Source: JAKFEE01 sp036675815 | GTDB lineage: Bacteria > Pseudomonadota > Alphaproteobacteria > Rhodospirillales > Magnetospirillaceae | Assembly (NCBI GenBank): GCA_036675815.1 | Contig: JAKFEE010000005.1 | Location: 7,616 to 71,615 of the forward strand | Reading direction: 5' to 3' | Length of the DNA: 64,000 nucleotides | In this document: one piece after another, positions 27,999 through 36,800 of the stretch | How positions within the stretch are numbered: the stretch's first letter is position 1 | Layout of the letters: each line of letters begins with the position of its first letter | Made by a program: the position numbers and the translations under genes | The notes under the pieces: model-generated | Seen by the model: only the letters and a program-made list of their open reading frames with translations | Databases searched by the model: none | What the model was told of the DNA's origin: nothing

Positions 27999-29417
27999 AT
28001 GCTGGCCAGGCTCATGGTCGTCCGCTACACGATCGCGGTCGGCATCATCATCGTGTGCACCGTCGGTGGCTTCATTGCCCTCGATTCGCTGATCGCCAGT
28101 CAGCGCGATTTTGGTGCGGCCATCAGCATGGCCGGCAAAGTGCGGCCCGTTTCGCAGCGCGTGGCGCTGCTGTCGCTGCAGCTGACCTTGGCCAAGGGCA
28201 CCGCCGCCGAGGCGCCGCTGCGCAACGAGATCCGCACGTTGGTGCAGGGCTGCATCGACAACTATGCCGCCCTGCGCGACCTGGTGCCGCGGCTCGTGAC
28301 CTCGCCCGAGATCCACGCCCTTCTCGACGAGGCCAGCCCATTCAGCCAAGCACTGACCTCCTATCAGGAGGTCGCGCGGCGCATCGAGAGCACCCCCGCC
28401 CATTTGCTCTCTCCGGCGCTGTCGGACATGGAAGCGTTGCTCGCGCTGTCGCCCCAGGTGCTGGCTGACTCGGATCGTATCGTCCACGTCCTGACCGCCG
28501 AACACGAAGCGCACGAGCGCGAGCTTCGCCGCGCGGCGCTGGCCGCCACGATCGCGACGCTCGCCGCCCTGCTGCTGACGGTGCTCACCGTGCTTCGCCC
28601 GCTGGTGCGCCGGGTCTCGCACGACGTCGCCGCCATCGCCGATGCACGGCAGCTGGCCGAAGAGGCAAACCATGCAAAGTCGGATTTCCTGGCGCGCATG
28701 AGCCATGAACTGCGTACGCCGCTGAACGCCATACTCGGGTTCTCCGAGGTCATCGCGGGCGAAATGTTCGGCCCGGTCGGCAGGGCGCGCTACGTGGAAT
28801 ACGCGCGCGACATCAATGGTGCGGGGCGCCACCTTCTCAGTATCGTCAACGACATTCTGGACCTGTCGCGGATCGAGGCCGGCCACTTCGAACTCGCCGA
28901 TCATACGGTCGACGTCGCGGCAGTCATCGACGATGCGATGCGTTTGACCCGCCCCCTGGCCTCGGCCAAGCAGATCGCGCTCACGACGGCAGCCCCGCCA
29001 AACCTTCCCGGTGTGCGCGGCGATGCGCTGCGGCTCAAGCAGGTGCTGCTCAATCTTCTCGCCAATGCCGTCAAATTCAGCCTGGAGGGGGGCCAGGTGC
29101 ACATTGCCGCCGCCCGCCATGGTGGTGGTCACGTCGAGATCCGCGTCGTCGACAACGGCGTCGGCATCGCCGCGGCGGATATTCCCAAGGTGTTCGAGCC
29201 GTTCCTCCGAGTCGAGGGCAGGCCGATCAGCCGCCAGGAGGGCAGCGGCCTGGGGCTGTCGCTGGCGCGGCGGCTTGTTGAACTGCACGGCGGAACGCTG
29301 ACCCTCGACAGCCGCCTGAGCCAGGGCACCACCGTCATTTGCCGGCTGCCCTCGGACAACCGCCCGCTGTCTACTCCTCCCGCGCGAATATCGGAGCTGG
29401 CGGATGCGCCACACTGA
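27999..29417 (+). CDS. Membrane sensor histidine kinase, orphan
   Basis: A 472-residue kinase. The first helix (residues about 8-30) reads AVGIIIVCTVGGFIALDSLI. It is followed by a periplasmic helical domain with KVRPVSQRVALLSLQLTLA, resembling the PilJ-type sensor, and a second helix near residue 190 (ALAATIATLAALLLTVLTVL). The H-box is FLARMSHELRTPLNAILGFS and the ATPase boxes are DNGVGIAAADIPKVFEPF and GSGLGLSLARRL. No receiver domain is fused and no response regulator gene is adjacent. The ATG at 27999 is chosen because homology starts there; a GTG-initiated frame is open from 27897. Confidence 0.87.
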   Translation: MLARLMVVRYTIAVGIIIVCTVGGFIALDSLIASQRDFGAAISMAGKVRPVSQRVALLSLQLTLAKGTAAEAPLRNEIRTLVQGCIDNYAALRDLVPRLVTSPEIHALLDEASPFSQALTSYQEVARRIESTPAHLLSPALSDMEALLALSPQVLADSDRIVHVLTAEHEAHERELRRAALAATIATLAALLLTVLTVLRPLVRRVSHDVAAIADARQLAEEANHAKSDFLARMSHELRTPLNAILGFSEVIAGEMFGPVGRARYVEYARDINGAGRHLLSIVNDILDLSRIEAGHFELADHTVDVAAVIDDAMRLTRPLASAKQIALTTAAPPNLPGVRGDALRLKQVLLNLLANAVKFSLEGGQVHIAAARHGGGHVEIRVVDNGVGIAAADIPKVFEPFLRVEGRPISRQEGSGLGLSLARRLVELHGGTLTLDSRLSQGTTVICRLPSDNRPLSTPPARISELADAPH

Positions 29418-29523
29418 TTTCCAAAGTCCGTGGCGGCGGCCACGACCATCCGGATAGTGTCCCCATTCTCGGCTGACCCACCGGCGCAAGGCTGCTACAG
29501 CTGAGACAACTGCAGGGGACAGG

Positions 29524-30516
29524 ATGAAGCCGACGGTCGCCATCGCGTGCCAGGGCGGCGGCAGCCATGCGGCATTCGCCGCGGGCGTGCTGTCCGAACT
29601 GCTCACGCCGGCAAATTTCTCGCGCTACGAACTGCTGGGACTCAGCGGCACGTCGGGTGGCGCCGTCTGCGCCGCCCTCGCCTGGTCCGGCCTCATCACC
29701 GAGACGGGGAATCCCGCCGCCGAAGCGCGGCGACGCCTGCATGCCTTCTGGCGCGATCTCGCCACCAATGCCCCCCTGGAGTGGGCGATGAATGTCTGGA
29801 GCGTGTGGATGGCACGCCTGCCGATCGGCGCAGAGATCAGCCCCTATCTCTTCGACATCGGCGCCGCGCAGGATTTGCGGCGCCTCCTGGGTGAGCATCT
29901 GCGACTGGAGGCGTTGCCGGCGGACCCGGCCCGGCGTTCGCGCCCAAAGCTGCTCGTCGGGGCCACCGACATCCAGGAAGGCAGGGGGGTCGTCCTGCAC
30001 GGCGAGGATCTGCGCTATGACGACATCATCGCCTCGGCCGCCGTCCCACCCTTGTTCCGCGCCGTGGCCACCCGTGGCCGCCTGTTCTGGGACGGCCTGT
30101 TCACACGCAATCCGCCAATCCACGCCTTCACCGAACTGCCGGCCAAACCCGACGAGATCTGGGTCGTGCAGATCAACCCGCAGCGCCGCGAAACCGAGCC
30201 GACGACCATGCCCGAGATCATCGATCGCCGGAACGAGTTGGCGGGCAATCTCTCTCTCGCCCAGGAACTCGATGCCATCGAGACCATCAACAAGCTGGCG
30301 GCCCGACACGCCACGCTTCGCGACGACGGATACAAGCACATCACCATACGGGTCGTCGGGCTCGATCTCGACCTCGACTATCCATCGAAGCTCGATCGGG
30401 ACGCCGCCCATATCGAGCGGCTGATGCAGCACGGCCAGGAGAAGGCCCGCCAGTTCTTTGCAGGCAAGTCGGTGCGCCACCGCGAACCGCGTGATGCGGT
30501 CGCGGCCCAAGGGTGA
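29524..30516 (+). CDS. Patatin-like phospholipase
   Basis: A 330-residue lipid acyl hydrolase. The oxyanion loop is ACQGGGSHAAFAAGVL, the nucleophile Ser44 sits in GLSGTSGGAVC, and the catalytic Asp190 in RLFWDGLFTRNP. No signal peptide is seen, so it is cytoplasmic or secreted by a signal-less route. It is probably monocistronic, with a 106-base gap after the kinase gene, and converges with the flavoprotein gene at 30527. Substrate may be a membrane phospholipid or a stored ester. Confidence 0.85.
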   Translation: MKPTVAIACQGGGSHAAFAAGVLSELLTPANFSRYELLGLSGTSGGAVCAALAWSGLITETGNPAAEARRRLHAFWRDLATNAPLEWAMNVWSVWMARLPIGAEISPYLFDIGAAQDLRRLLGEHLRLEALPADPARRSRPKLLVGATDIQEGRGVVLHGEDLRYDDIIASAAVPPLFRAVATRGRLFWDGLFTRNPPIHAFTELPAKPDEIWVVQINPQRRETEPTTMPEIIDRRNELAGNLSLAQELDAIETINKLAARHATLRDDGYKHITIRVVGLDLDLDYPSKLDRDAAHIERLMQHGQEKARQFFAGKSVRHREPRDAVAAQG

Positions 30517-30526
30517 GGTCGCAGCG

Positions 30527-32164
30527 TCACGGCGAGAACGTCTCGCTGCGCACCGGCCAGCCGCGGCGGCGGCAATGGCCGGCGGCTTCCCGGGTCATCT
30601 GCTTCGGCCCGCAGATGAAGCAGGCGAGATCGGGGCTGTGACCGGCGATGCGGGCGAGCAGCACCGCCCAGTCTGGCCGGCCGTGATGCAGGACGATGCC
30701 GTGGATGCCCTGGCTGTCGGTGGACGCCCCGGTGACGTAGACATGCCAGTGCACATGCCCGCCCCGCGAGGCCGCCAGCCGCGCGACCAGCGGCTCGATC
30801 CAGCGCAGCATGGCCGGGTCGCGCAGACTCCAGACCATGTGCACGTCACGCGGGCGACCGCCGCTGTGGGCGAGATGGCGCAGAAGGCCCAGGAAAGGCG
30901 TGACGCCGATGCCGCCGGCAATCAGCAGCCAATCGCGGTGTTGCAACGCCTGGGCCACCGGGCTGGCCCATGGCCCACGCACGTCCACTCGCAGCTCGGC
31001 CTGGGCCGCAGTGCCGAGCATGGCCGCCAGTCGGCGTGTCCAGTCGCCGACGATGCGGATTTTCAAGCCGATGCGGCCATGATCTTCGTGCTCGCCCGTC
31101 AGCGAAAAGGCGTGCCATTCGTCGGCGCCCAGTGCGGGGATGCGCACCTGGACGTAGTGACCAGGCCGCAGGCGCATTCCGGCAGGTGGCAGGATGCCCA
31201 GGCGCATCACCTCGGCCGACACGCGAACCAGCCTGGCCGGCCGATTGCGATGAAGGCGGATGCGGCGCGACACATAGGCTTCGCAGGCAAGCACGGCCAC
31301 CGGCACGGCCAGCCAGTGCAGACTGGGCACGTGCAGCAGGGCGGCGGCGCCCAGCCCGTAGCCGAGGCGATGGCTGGCCTGGAACACGTGATGCAGCCTG
31401 GCACGCATCCGCGGGCGCGACGTGAACCACAGCACGACACACAAAGCCAGCATGACAAGGCCGCTGACATTGATGCGGAACTGGCGCGAGGCGACGCCGC
31501 TCGCCGTCCAGGGCACCACCTGCTCATAGGTGGTCATCGGCATGTCGGTGCGAGCGTAGGAGCGCGTGGCGGTGGTGTTATGGCACTTGGTGCAGTCCTT
31601 CTGCAGGAACGGCTGGACGAGGTTTTCATATCCGGCCATCGGCATGCCGCTGGCGATCCAGGCGCTGGTGGCTTCGATGTCGTCATCGTCGGTGACGAAA
31701 TCGTACATGTTGGTGCGCATCGCCCGCACCAGATCGGGCTCGCCACCGAAGAGGAGCTCGCCCAGCGGCCGCTCCAAACTGGCATAGTAGGCCAGATACT
31801 GGGTGCCATGGATCACCGAGAGCACGAGCAGCAACTGACCGAGCCAGCGGTGTGCCGGGCGCGCCCAGTGCAGCGGCAGCCACCGGCCAAGCGGCGACAA
31901 CCCAAGTGCCGTGATGGCATTGCGCATCTGCGGCAGCCACAGCACCACCAGGAGCGGCAGCAGGGCATAGGCGCTGCCCCTGGCCAACCGCAGATAAACG
32001 TTGGTGGATTCGTTGCTTTCGTAGACGAAACCCAGGCGGAACTGCCAGGCCGCCAGAGCGGCGAATCCGATGAGGCAGGGCAGGCCCAGCCACAGCTCGG
32101 GCCGGCGGCGCAGCCGGCGGGTCACGCCGCCGGCTGCTGCGGTCGAGACGGCAACGGTCGTCAT
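30527..32164 (-). CDS. Ferric-reductase-like membrane flavoprotein with inserted c-type heme site
   Basis: A 545-residue protein in three parts. Residues about 20-140 give membrane helices with His-containing segments such as HWARPAHRWLGQLLLVLSVI, as in ferric reductase/NADPH-oxidase-like cytochromes b. Residues about 165-230 form an extracytoplasmic insertion with one c-type heme motif, CTKCH at 191-195, and MPMTTYEQVVP. More helices follow (with HHVFQASHRLGYGLG). The C-terminal half is a ferredoxin-reductase flavoprotein with HAFSLTGEHED and LLIAGGIGVTPFLGLLRHLA, ending ACFICGPKQMTREA. It should move electrons between NAD(P)H and an outside partner, probably the heme protein encoded just upstream. 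Confidence 0.82.
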   Translation of the reverse strand: MTTVAVSTAAAGGVTRRLRRRPELWLGLPCLIGFAALAAWQFRLGFVYESNESTNVYLRLARGSAYALLPLLVVLWLPQMRNAITALGLSPLGRWLPLHWARPAHRWLGQLLLVLSVIHGTQYLAYYASLERPLGELLFGGEPDLVRAMRTNMYDFVTDDDDIEATSAWIASGMPMAGYENLVQPFLQKDCTKCHNTTATRSYARTDMPMTTYEQVVPWTASGVASRQFRINVSGLVMLALCVVLWFTSRPRMRARLHHVFQASHRLGYGLGAAALLHVPSLHWLAVPVAVLACEAYVSRRIRLHRNRPARLVRVSAEVMRLGILPPAGMRLRPGHYVQVRIPALGADEWHAFSLTGEHEDHGRIGLKIRIVGDWTRRLAAMLGTAAQAELRVDVRGPWASPVAQALQHRDWLLIAGGIGVTPFLGLLRHLAHSGGRPRDVHMVWSLRDPAMLRWIEPLVARLAASRGGHVHWHVYVTGASTDSQGIHGIVLHHGRPDWAVLLARIAGHSPDLACFICGPKQMTREAAGHCRRRGWPVRSETFSP

Positions 32165-32189
32165 GATCCGCTCTCCCCGAAACGGCGAT

Positions 32190-32212
32190 GCCGGCGCCGC
32201 TGAGGCGCCGGC
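32190..32212 (-). promoter_or_regulatory. Intra-operon hairpin between the two redox genes
   Basis: A perfect 9-bp stem GCCGGCGCC / GGCGCCGGC with a 5-base loop occupies the 57-base gap between the heme-protein stop and the reductase start. With no T-run it may lower read-through or protect the upstream message, giving more heme protein than reductase. Confidence 0.55.
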
Positions 32213-32221
32213 CGGCGGTCG

Positions 32222-33274
32222 CTATTCGAACGACAGGGTGATCGCCTTCTTGTGATAGAGGTGGTTGATCTGCGTGTTGTCGAAGATCGACAGCCCGAAG
32301 GGATAGGTCTTGGCGAGGTCGTCGAACTGCACGTCCTCGCGCGTCGCCGTCTCGCCCTTGGTCACCAGCGGCCGCCGGATTTCGAGCGTCCAAACCCCAT
32401 CCTTCCAGACGCCGGCGGTGGCGATATCGGCGCGGGGACCCTGCAGCGGCGCGGTGACGATGCCGGCCAGCATGTCGCCAGGCTGGAAGCGCGAGTCGTC
32501 GAAGGGAACCTTGTCGGCCTCGCGGAGGACGAACCGGCTATCGGCGCCGTCGCGCGCCATCCATAACGGCCGCGTCTTGCTCTGATCGACGTTGTCATAG
32601 TAGCCGCCGCCGGTCTTGGTATCGCTATGGCGGCCCCATTCCTTGTTGGCGTTGCCGCGGTCGGCGTTGACGTATTGATCGTCGGACTGGCCGTTGGTGC
32701 CGGTGCGCAGGCTCTTCCAGTGCCACAGATCTAGAATTTCCCCGGCGGCATCGGTGTAGTGCCGCCCGGCCGAGGTGTCGGCGACGCCGTCGACCTTGCC
32801 GCCCTCGGCGGTATGGCAGGACTGCTCGCAGCCCTTCTTGGCAAAGCCTTTTTCGCTGATATGCCAGAGCAGCGCGACCTTGTCCTCGTACCACCGGTTT
32901 TCGTGGCCGGTGCTGTCCTTGTCGGACATCTGCCGCCAGCCGCCGTCGGCCTGCTTGACCCAGGGGAAGCGCTTCTGGCTGTGGGTCGGGTCCTCGTAGC
33001 GGATCAGCAGGTAGAGGTTGGTGCCGTCGTACATGGCGCGCAGCTCGGCCTCCGTGGCGGTCATGCCGTCGTAGCCATTGCTCGGCTTGTAGGTGGTCTC
33101 GTTCAAGGTCACGCGCAGCGGTTCGGCAGCCTGCCAAGCCTGGTCGACCTGGCCGTCGAGGGTAATCGCCCCGGCGGTTCGCGCCGCCGTCAATTGCAGC
33201 TTTTCCGCCAGCGCGGCACTGGGCGCACCGGCCAGCAGCAGGCCCGCCAAAACGATCATCGTGTTCTTCGTCAT
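32222..33274 (-). CDS. Ethylbenzene-dehydrogenase-related c-type heme protein
   Basis: A 350-residue exported protein. The signal peptide is MIVLAGLLLAGAPSAALA, with cleavage before EKLQL. The beta-rich domain then follows the EB_dh pattern: ITLDGQVDQAWQAAEPLRV, AMYDGTNLYLLIRYEDPTHS and, at the end, YPFGLSIFDNTQINHLYHKK. An unusual CxxxCH heme-attachment motif is present at Cys149-Cys153-His154 (CEQSCHTAEGG). Related gamma-subunit-like proteins bind heme in the periplasm. It is the first gene of a two-gene operon with the heme-bearing reductase. The ATG at 33274 follows GAGGGA by a normal distance. Confidence 0.82.
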   Translation of the reverse strand: MTKNTMIVLAGLLLAGAPSAALAEKLQLTAARTAGAITLDGQVDQAWQAAEPLRVTLNETTYKPSNGYDGMTATEAELRAMYDGTNLYLLIRYEDPTHSQKRFPWVKQADGGWRQMSDKDSTGHENRWYEDKVALLWHISEKGFAKKGCEQSCHTAEGGKVDGVADTSAGRHYTDAAGEILDLWHWKSLRTGTNGQSDDQYVNADRGNANKEWGRHSDTKTGGGYYDNVDQSKTRPLWMARDGADSRFVLREADKVPFDDSRFQPGDMLAGIVTAPLQGPRADIATAGVWKDGVWTLEIRRPLVTKGETATREDVQFDDLAKTYPFGLSIFDNTQINHLYHKKAITLSFE

Positions 33275-33709
33275 TTGCTTCCCTCTCCACCTACAGGCGC
33301 CCCACACCCTCGGCAGCGCCGGGGGCGACAAGTGGCACGCTGGGCGAATAGCTACTGCTATTGACTCGCACTCGCAACATCTTTTTGGGTAGGCCACACA
33401 ATTGCCACCACCGCTGGAGCGCCCTGGCTGCCGGCATTCGTGACCTTGATCACATGTTCCAGGGCAACGACATGGCCGACACGCGAGGCGCAAATTTGCA
33501 TAAGGGCGCTTCTGACCTGTCATCGAGCCACTGATTGCGATATAGCTCTTCGCCCACATGCGACGCGTGACGTGCGCAGTACGAGGCGGCCACGGCCAAG
33601 GCGTTTCCCCCGGGCCACGCTTCCGATTCTTATTGCTTTGCGCGGCGCCAGCTCGAGCCGGCCGGGACACGGCCTTATTCCGTCAGACACGGTTGAAGGG
33701 GCTTACCTG
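33275..33709. other. Intergenic region between divergent redox operon and asparagine synthase
   Basis: A 435-base divergent spacer with no supported gene. An open frame runs through it into the asparagine synthase (from 33440) but would bury the Cys2 nucleophile. The left part holds a repeated TGCGAG element (next entry). The right part has AT-leaning patches, such as GATTGCGATATAGCTC near 33534, that could be promoter sequence. Confidence 0.5.
33351..33378 (-). promoter_or_regulatory. Candidate Fur-like box upstream of the heme protein
   Basis: On the minus strand the sequence GTTGCGAGTGCGAGTCAATA lies about 80 bases before the heme-protein start. The TTGCGA-GTGCGA-GTCAATA layout looks like the triplet of hexamers seen in Fur boxes of alphaproteobacteria. 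It fits an iron/heme redox operon, but the match is by eye only. Confidence 0.3.
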
Positions 33710-35605
33710 ATGTGCGGCATTGTTGGCTGGTACCGGCTGAACGGTGCGCCAGTGGACCCGGCGGTCATTCGCAGCCAGTGCCGAACCATCTTCCATCGCG
33801 GTCCGGATGACGAGGGTACGCTCGTCGATAACGATTTCGGTTTTGGGATGGCGCGCTTGAGCATCATTGACATCGGCGGGGGCCGCCAGCCGATTCTCAG
33901 CGCTGACGGCCGCTATGCCATCATCTTCAATGGAGAAATCTACAACCATCGAGAGCTGCGCGGCGAGTTGGAAGCGCTTGGCCGTGGTTTTCACAGCCAC
34001 AGCGATACGGAAACCATCCTTGCCGCCTGGCAGCAATGGGGAGATGACGCGTGGCCGCGACTGGAGGGCATGTTCGCCATCGCCATTTGGGACCGGCGCG
34101 ACCGTCGGCTGACGCTGGCGCGCGACCCGTTGGGGATCAAGCCGCTCTATATCACCGACCAGCCGGACGGCTTCGCCTTCGCCTCCGAACTCAAGGCGCT
34201 GGCTGATTTCCCCGGCCTGACGTTCGAGATCGATCCGCGCGCCGTGCACGATTATTTCAGCTTCGGCCATGTGCGCACGCCGCGCAGCATCTATCGGCAG
34301 GTGCGCACCCTGCCGCCCGGGCATGTCCTGACCCTGCAACGCGGTGGCGAGCCGAAGTCGCGGCCGTTCTGGCAGGCGCGATTCCGTGCCGGCGAAGCCC
34401 TGAGCGATGACGAGTGGATCGAAGAGTTCCGACGTCTGTGGCTTGCCACGGTCGAACGCCACATGCTGGCCGACGTCGACGTCGGCGCCTTCCTCTCCGG
34501 CGGCGTCGACTCCTCGGCCGTCGTGGCGGCGATGAGCCGGTTTACCGACCGGCCGATCAAAGCCTTCACCATCGGCTTTCCGGTCGCCCGCTTCGACGAA
34601 ACGCCTCATGCCGCCGCGGTCGCCGGCCATATCGGCTGCCAACATATCGTCCGCACCGTCGACCTGGGCGCCGCCACCGATATTCTTCCGGCGATCCAGC
34701 GGTGCTACGACGAACCGTTCGCCGACCCTGCCGCGGTGCCCACTTGGTACCTGAGCCAGCTCGCGGCCGAGCATGTCAAGGTGGCCCTGTCGGGAGAAGG
34801 CGGCGACGAACTGTTCGCCGGCTACAAGCGCCACCGCAATGAACGGCGCATGTCGCGCTACGGCGCCTTACTGCGCTTCGCCGGCCCCATGGCCGGATTG
34901 ATCGACGCATTCCCCGTCACGCGCTGGCGCAAGGCCAATTACCTGCGTCAACGGCTTCAACGCTTTCGTAACACGGCGCTGCTCCCCGATGGCTTCAGCC
35001 GCTTCTTTGCGAAGACCCAAATTACCTCGGCGGCGCTCAGGGCGGAGGTATACGCAACGGAGTTCTACGATTCTCACGACGGGCCGGGGGCCTACGAATC
35101 GTTACGGGATGAGTATTTCCCCGCACCGATCGGGGGCACGCGCGGCTCGCTCGAACAGTTCCTTTTCGCCGATCTGACGCTTAATCTGCCTGGGGCAATG
35201 CTGGTGAAGGCCGACCGCGCCAGCATGACCCATTCCCTGGAAGTGCGCGTGCCGTTCCTCAGCCACAAGCTGGTGGATTGGGCCTTGACTGTCCCGCTCG
35301 ACCTCAAGATGAGGGGTGGCATCGGCAAATATATCGTACGCAAAGCCATCGAGCCCTGGCTGCCGGCGGCCCATCTCGATCGTGGCAAGCAGGGCTTCAA
35401 GATGCCTCTGGCGCAATGGTTCGCCGGTGACTTCGGTACCCATGCGCGATCGCTCTGGCACGACAGCGGCGCTGACCGATCGGGTTTCCTGTCCGCTCCG
35501 GCCATCGATGGCCTGTTTCGCGAGCACCGCGCCGGTGCCCGCGATCACAGCCGTTTCCTCTATGCGCTGTCGATTTTCAGCCTGTGGTGGGCCAATCGCC
35601 TCTAA
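33710..35605 (+). CDS. asnB: Asparagine synthase (glutamine-hydrolysing), XrtA-associated subtype
   Basis: A 631-residue enzyme. The class II glutaminase domain begins MCGIVGWYRLNGAPVDPAVI and has IIFNGEIYNHRELRGELEAL. The synthase domain has FLSGGVDSSAVVAAMS and VALSGEGGDELFAGYKRHR. This close-packed form resembles the amidotransferases of exosortase/exopolysaccharide loci, but no such genes are nearby. The ATG at 33710 places Cys2 for N-terminal processing; upstream extension would inactivate it. It converges on the BaiN-like gene and seems monocistronic. It differs from the cassette enzyme at 21248. Confidence 0.88.
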   Translation: MCGIVGWYRLNGAPVDPAVIRSQCRTIFHRGPDDEGTLVDNDFGFGMARLSIIDIGGGRQPILSADGRYAIIFNGEIYNHRELRGELEALGRGFHSHSDTETILAAWQQWGDDAWPRLEGMFAIAIWDRRDRRLTLARDPLGIKPLYITDQPDGFAFASELKALADFPGLTFEIDPRAVHDYFSFGHVRTPRSIYRQVRTLPPGHVLTLQRGGEPKSRPFWQARFRAGEALSDDEWIEEFRRLWLATVERHMLADVDVGAFLSGGVDSSAVVAAMSRFTDRPIKAFTIGFPVARFDETPHAAAVAGHIGCQHIVRTVDLGAATDILPAIQRCYDEPFADPAAVPTWYLSQLAAEHVKVALSGEGGDELFAGYKRHRNERRMSRYGALLRFAGPMAGLIDAFPVTRWRKANYLRQRLQRFRNTALLPDGFSRFFAKTQITSAALRAEVYATEFYDSHDGPGAYESLRDEYFPAPIGGTRGSLEQFLFADLTLNLPGAMLVKADRASMTHSLEVRVPFLSHKLVDWALTVPLDLKMRGGIGKYIVRKAIEPWLPAAHLDRGKQGFKMPLAQWFAGDFGTHARSLWHDSGADRSGFLSAPAIDGLFREHRAGARDHSRFLYALSIFSLWWANRL

Positions 35606-35622
35606 GTGCGGGCCATCCAGGA

Positions 35623-36798
35623 CTAAACGCTCTGCCCGGCGCACCAGCCACTCGACCAAGCCCATTGAAAATTGTAGCCGCCGAGCCAGCCGGTGACGTC
35701 GACGGCCTCGCCGACGACATGCAGGCCCGGCACGGCCCGCGCCGCCATGGTCTGCGACGACAGGCCGGCGGTGCACACCCCGCCCAGGGTGACCTCGGCC
35801 TTGGCATAGCCTTCGCTGCCGGCGGGAACGAAGGGGAAGCGCTTGAGCAGTTCCGCCGCCTGGCGCAGCAGCTTGTCCGACAAGGAATTCATCGGCTGAT
35901 CGGGCAGACGCGTCTCGGCCAGCTTCTGCGCCAGGCGCTGGGGCAACACCTCGGCCAGCACCGTCCGCAATTCGGCCTTGGGGCGCGACGCCTTGCGCTG
36001 CAACAGGAACGCAGCGGCGTCGAGACCGGGCAGCAGGTCGAGCAGGATAGTCTCGCCGTGGCGCCAGTACGAGGATATCTGCAGGATCGCCGGCCCCGAC
36101 AGCCCGCGGTGGGTGAACAGCACATTTTCGCGGAACGCGCGGCGGCCACAGCTGACCACCGCATCCACCGACACCCCGCTCAATGGCTGCACGAAGCCCA
36201 GGTCGTCCGGCCCGGCGGTCAGCGGCACCAGCGCCGGGCGCATCTCGGTGACCTTCAGGCCGAAGCGCCGGGCCGCCCGGTGGGTGAAATCGCTGGCGCC
36301 CATCTTGGGAATGGCCAGGCCGCCGCTGGCCAGCACCAGGGCCGGCGCCGCGAAAGCGCCGCGGTCGGTGTCGATGCGGAAGCTGTCCGAGCGGCCAAGT
36401 TCGGTGACGCGGTGACCAAGGCGGATATCGACATGCGCGGCATCGCACTCGGCCAACAGCATGGCGACGATGTCGCGCGCCGAGCGGTCGCAGAACAACT
36501 GGCCAAGCTTCTTCTCGTGATAGGGGATGCAATGTTTCTCGACCAAGGCGACGAAATCGCCGGGCGTGAAGCGCGACAGCGCCGACTTGCAGAAGTGCGG
36601 GTTGCCCGACACGAAGCGTTCGGCCGTCGCCTCGCGATTGGTGAAGTTGCAGCGCCCGCCACCCGAGATCAGGATCTTCCTGCCCGCTTCGTCGACGTGG
36701 TCGAGGACGAGCACGCGGCGGCCGCGGCGGCCGGCGGTCAGGGCGCACATCAGGCCGGCGGCGCCGGCGCCGACCACCACGACGTCGAAACGCTCCAT
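35623..36798 (-). CDS. BaiN/HI0933-type NAD(P)/FAD-dependent oxidoreductase
   Basis: A 391-residue flavoprotein. The N-terminal FAD site is FDVVVVGAGAAGLMCALTAG, followed by the family signature ILISGGGRCNFTNREA. The C-terminal part ends EAVDVTGWLGGYNFQWAWSS, the typical second FAD-contacting region. BaiN-type enzymes reduce carbon-carbon double bonds in steroid metabolism, but most family members have no known substrate. It lies two bases after the esterase gene and probably shares its transcript. Confidence 0.87.
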   Translation of the reverse strand: MERFDVVVVGAGAAGLMCALTAGRRGRRVLVLDHVDEAGRKILISGGGRCNFTNREATAERFVSGNPHFCKSALSRFTPGDFVALVEKHCIPYHEKKLGQLFCDRSARDIVAMLLAECDAAHVDIRLGHRVTELGRSDSFRIDTDRGAFAAPALVLASGGLAIPKMGASDFTHRAARRFGLKVTEMRPALVPLTAGPDDLGFVQPLSGVSVDAVVSCGRRAFRENVLFTHRGLSGPAILQISSYWRHGETILLDLLPGLDAAAFLLQRKASRPKAELRTVLAEVLPQRLAQKLAETRLPDQPMNSLSDKLLRQAAELLKRFPFVPAGSEGYAKAEVTLGGVCTAGLSSQTMAARAVPGLHVVGEAVDVTGWLGGYNFQWAWSSGWCAGQSV

Positions 36799-36800
36799 GA

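Noticed and set aside
33331..33347. TGGCACG followed by GGCG, a possible sigma-54 -24/-12 promoter
   Set aside because: The -12 GC is not at the required ten-base spacing from the -24 GG.
33440..33709. 90-codon N-terminal extension of the asparagine synthase
   Set aside because: Class II glutaminases need Cys at position 2 after Met removal; the extension would block the nucleophile, and it is Arg/Thr-rich without homology.
21248..35605. The two asparagine synthases as parts of an exosortase/PEP-CTERM locus
   Set aside because: No exosortase, no PEP-CTERM protein and no polysaccharide export genes are in the window.
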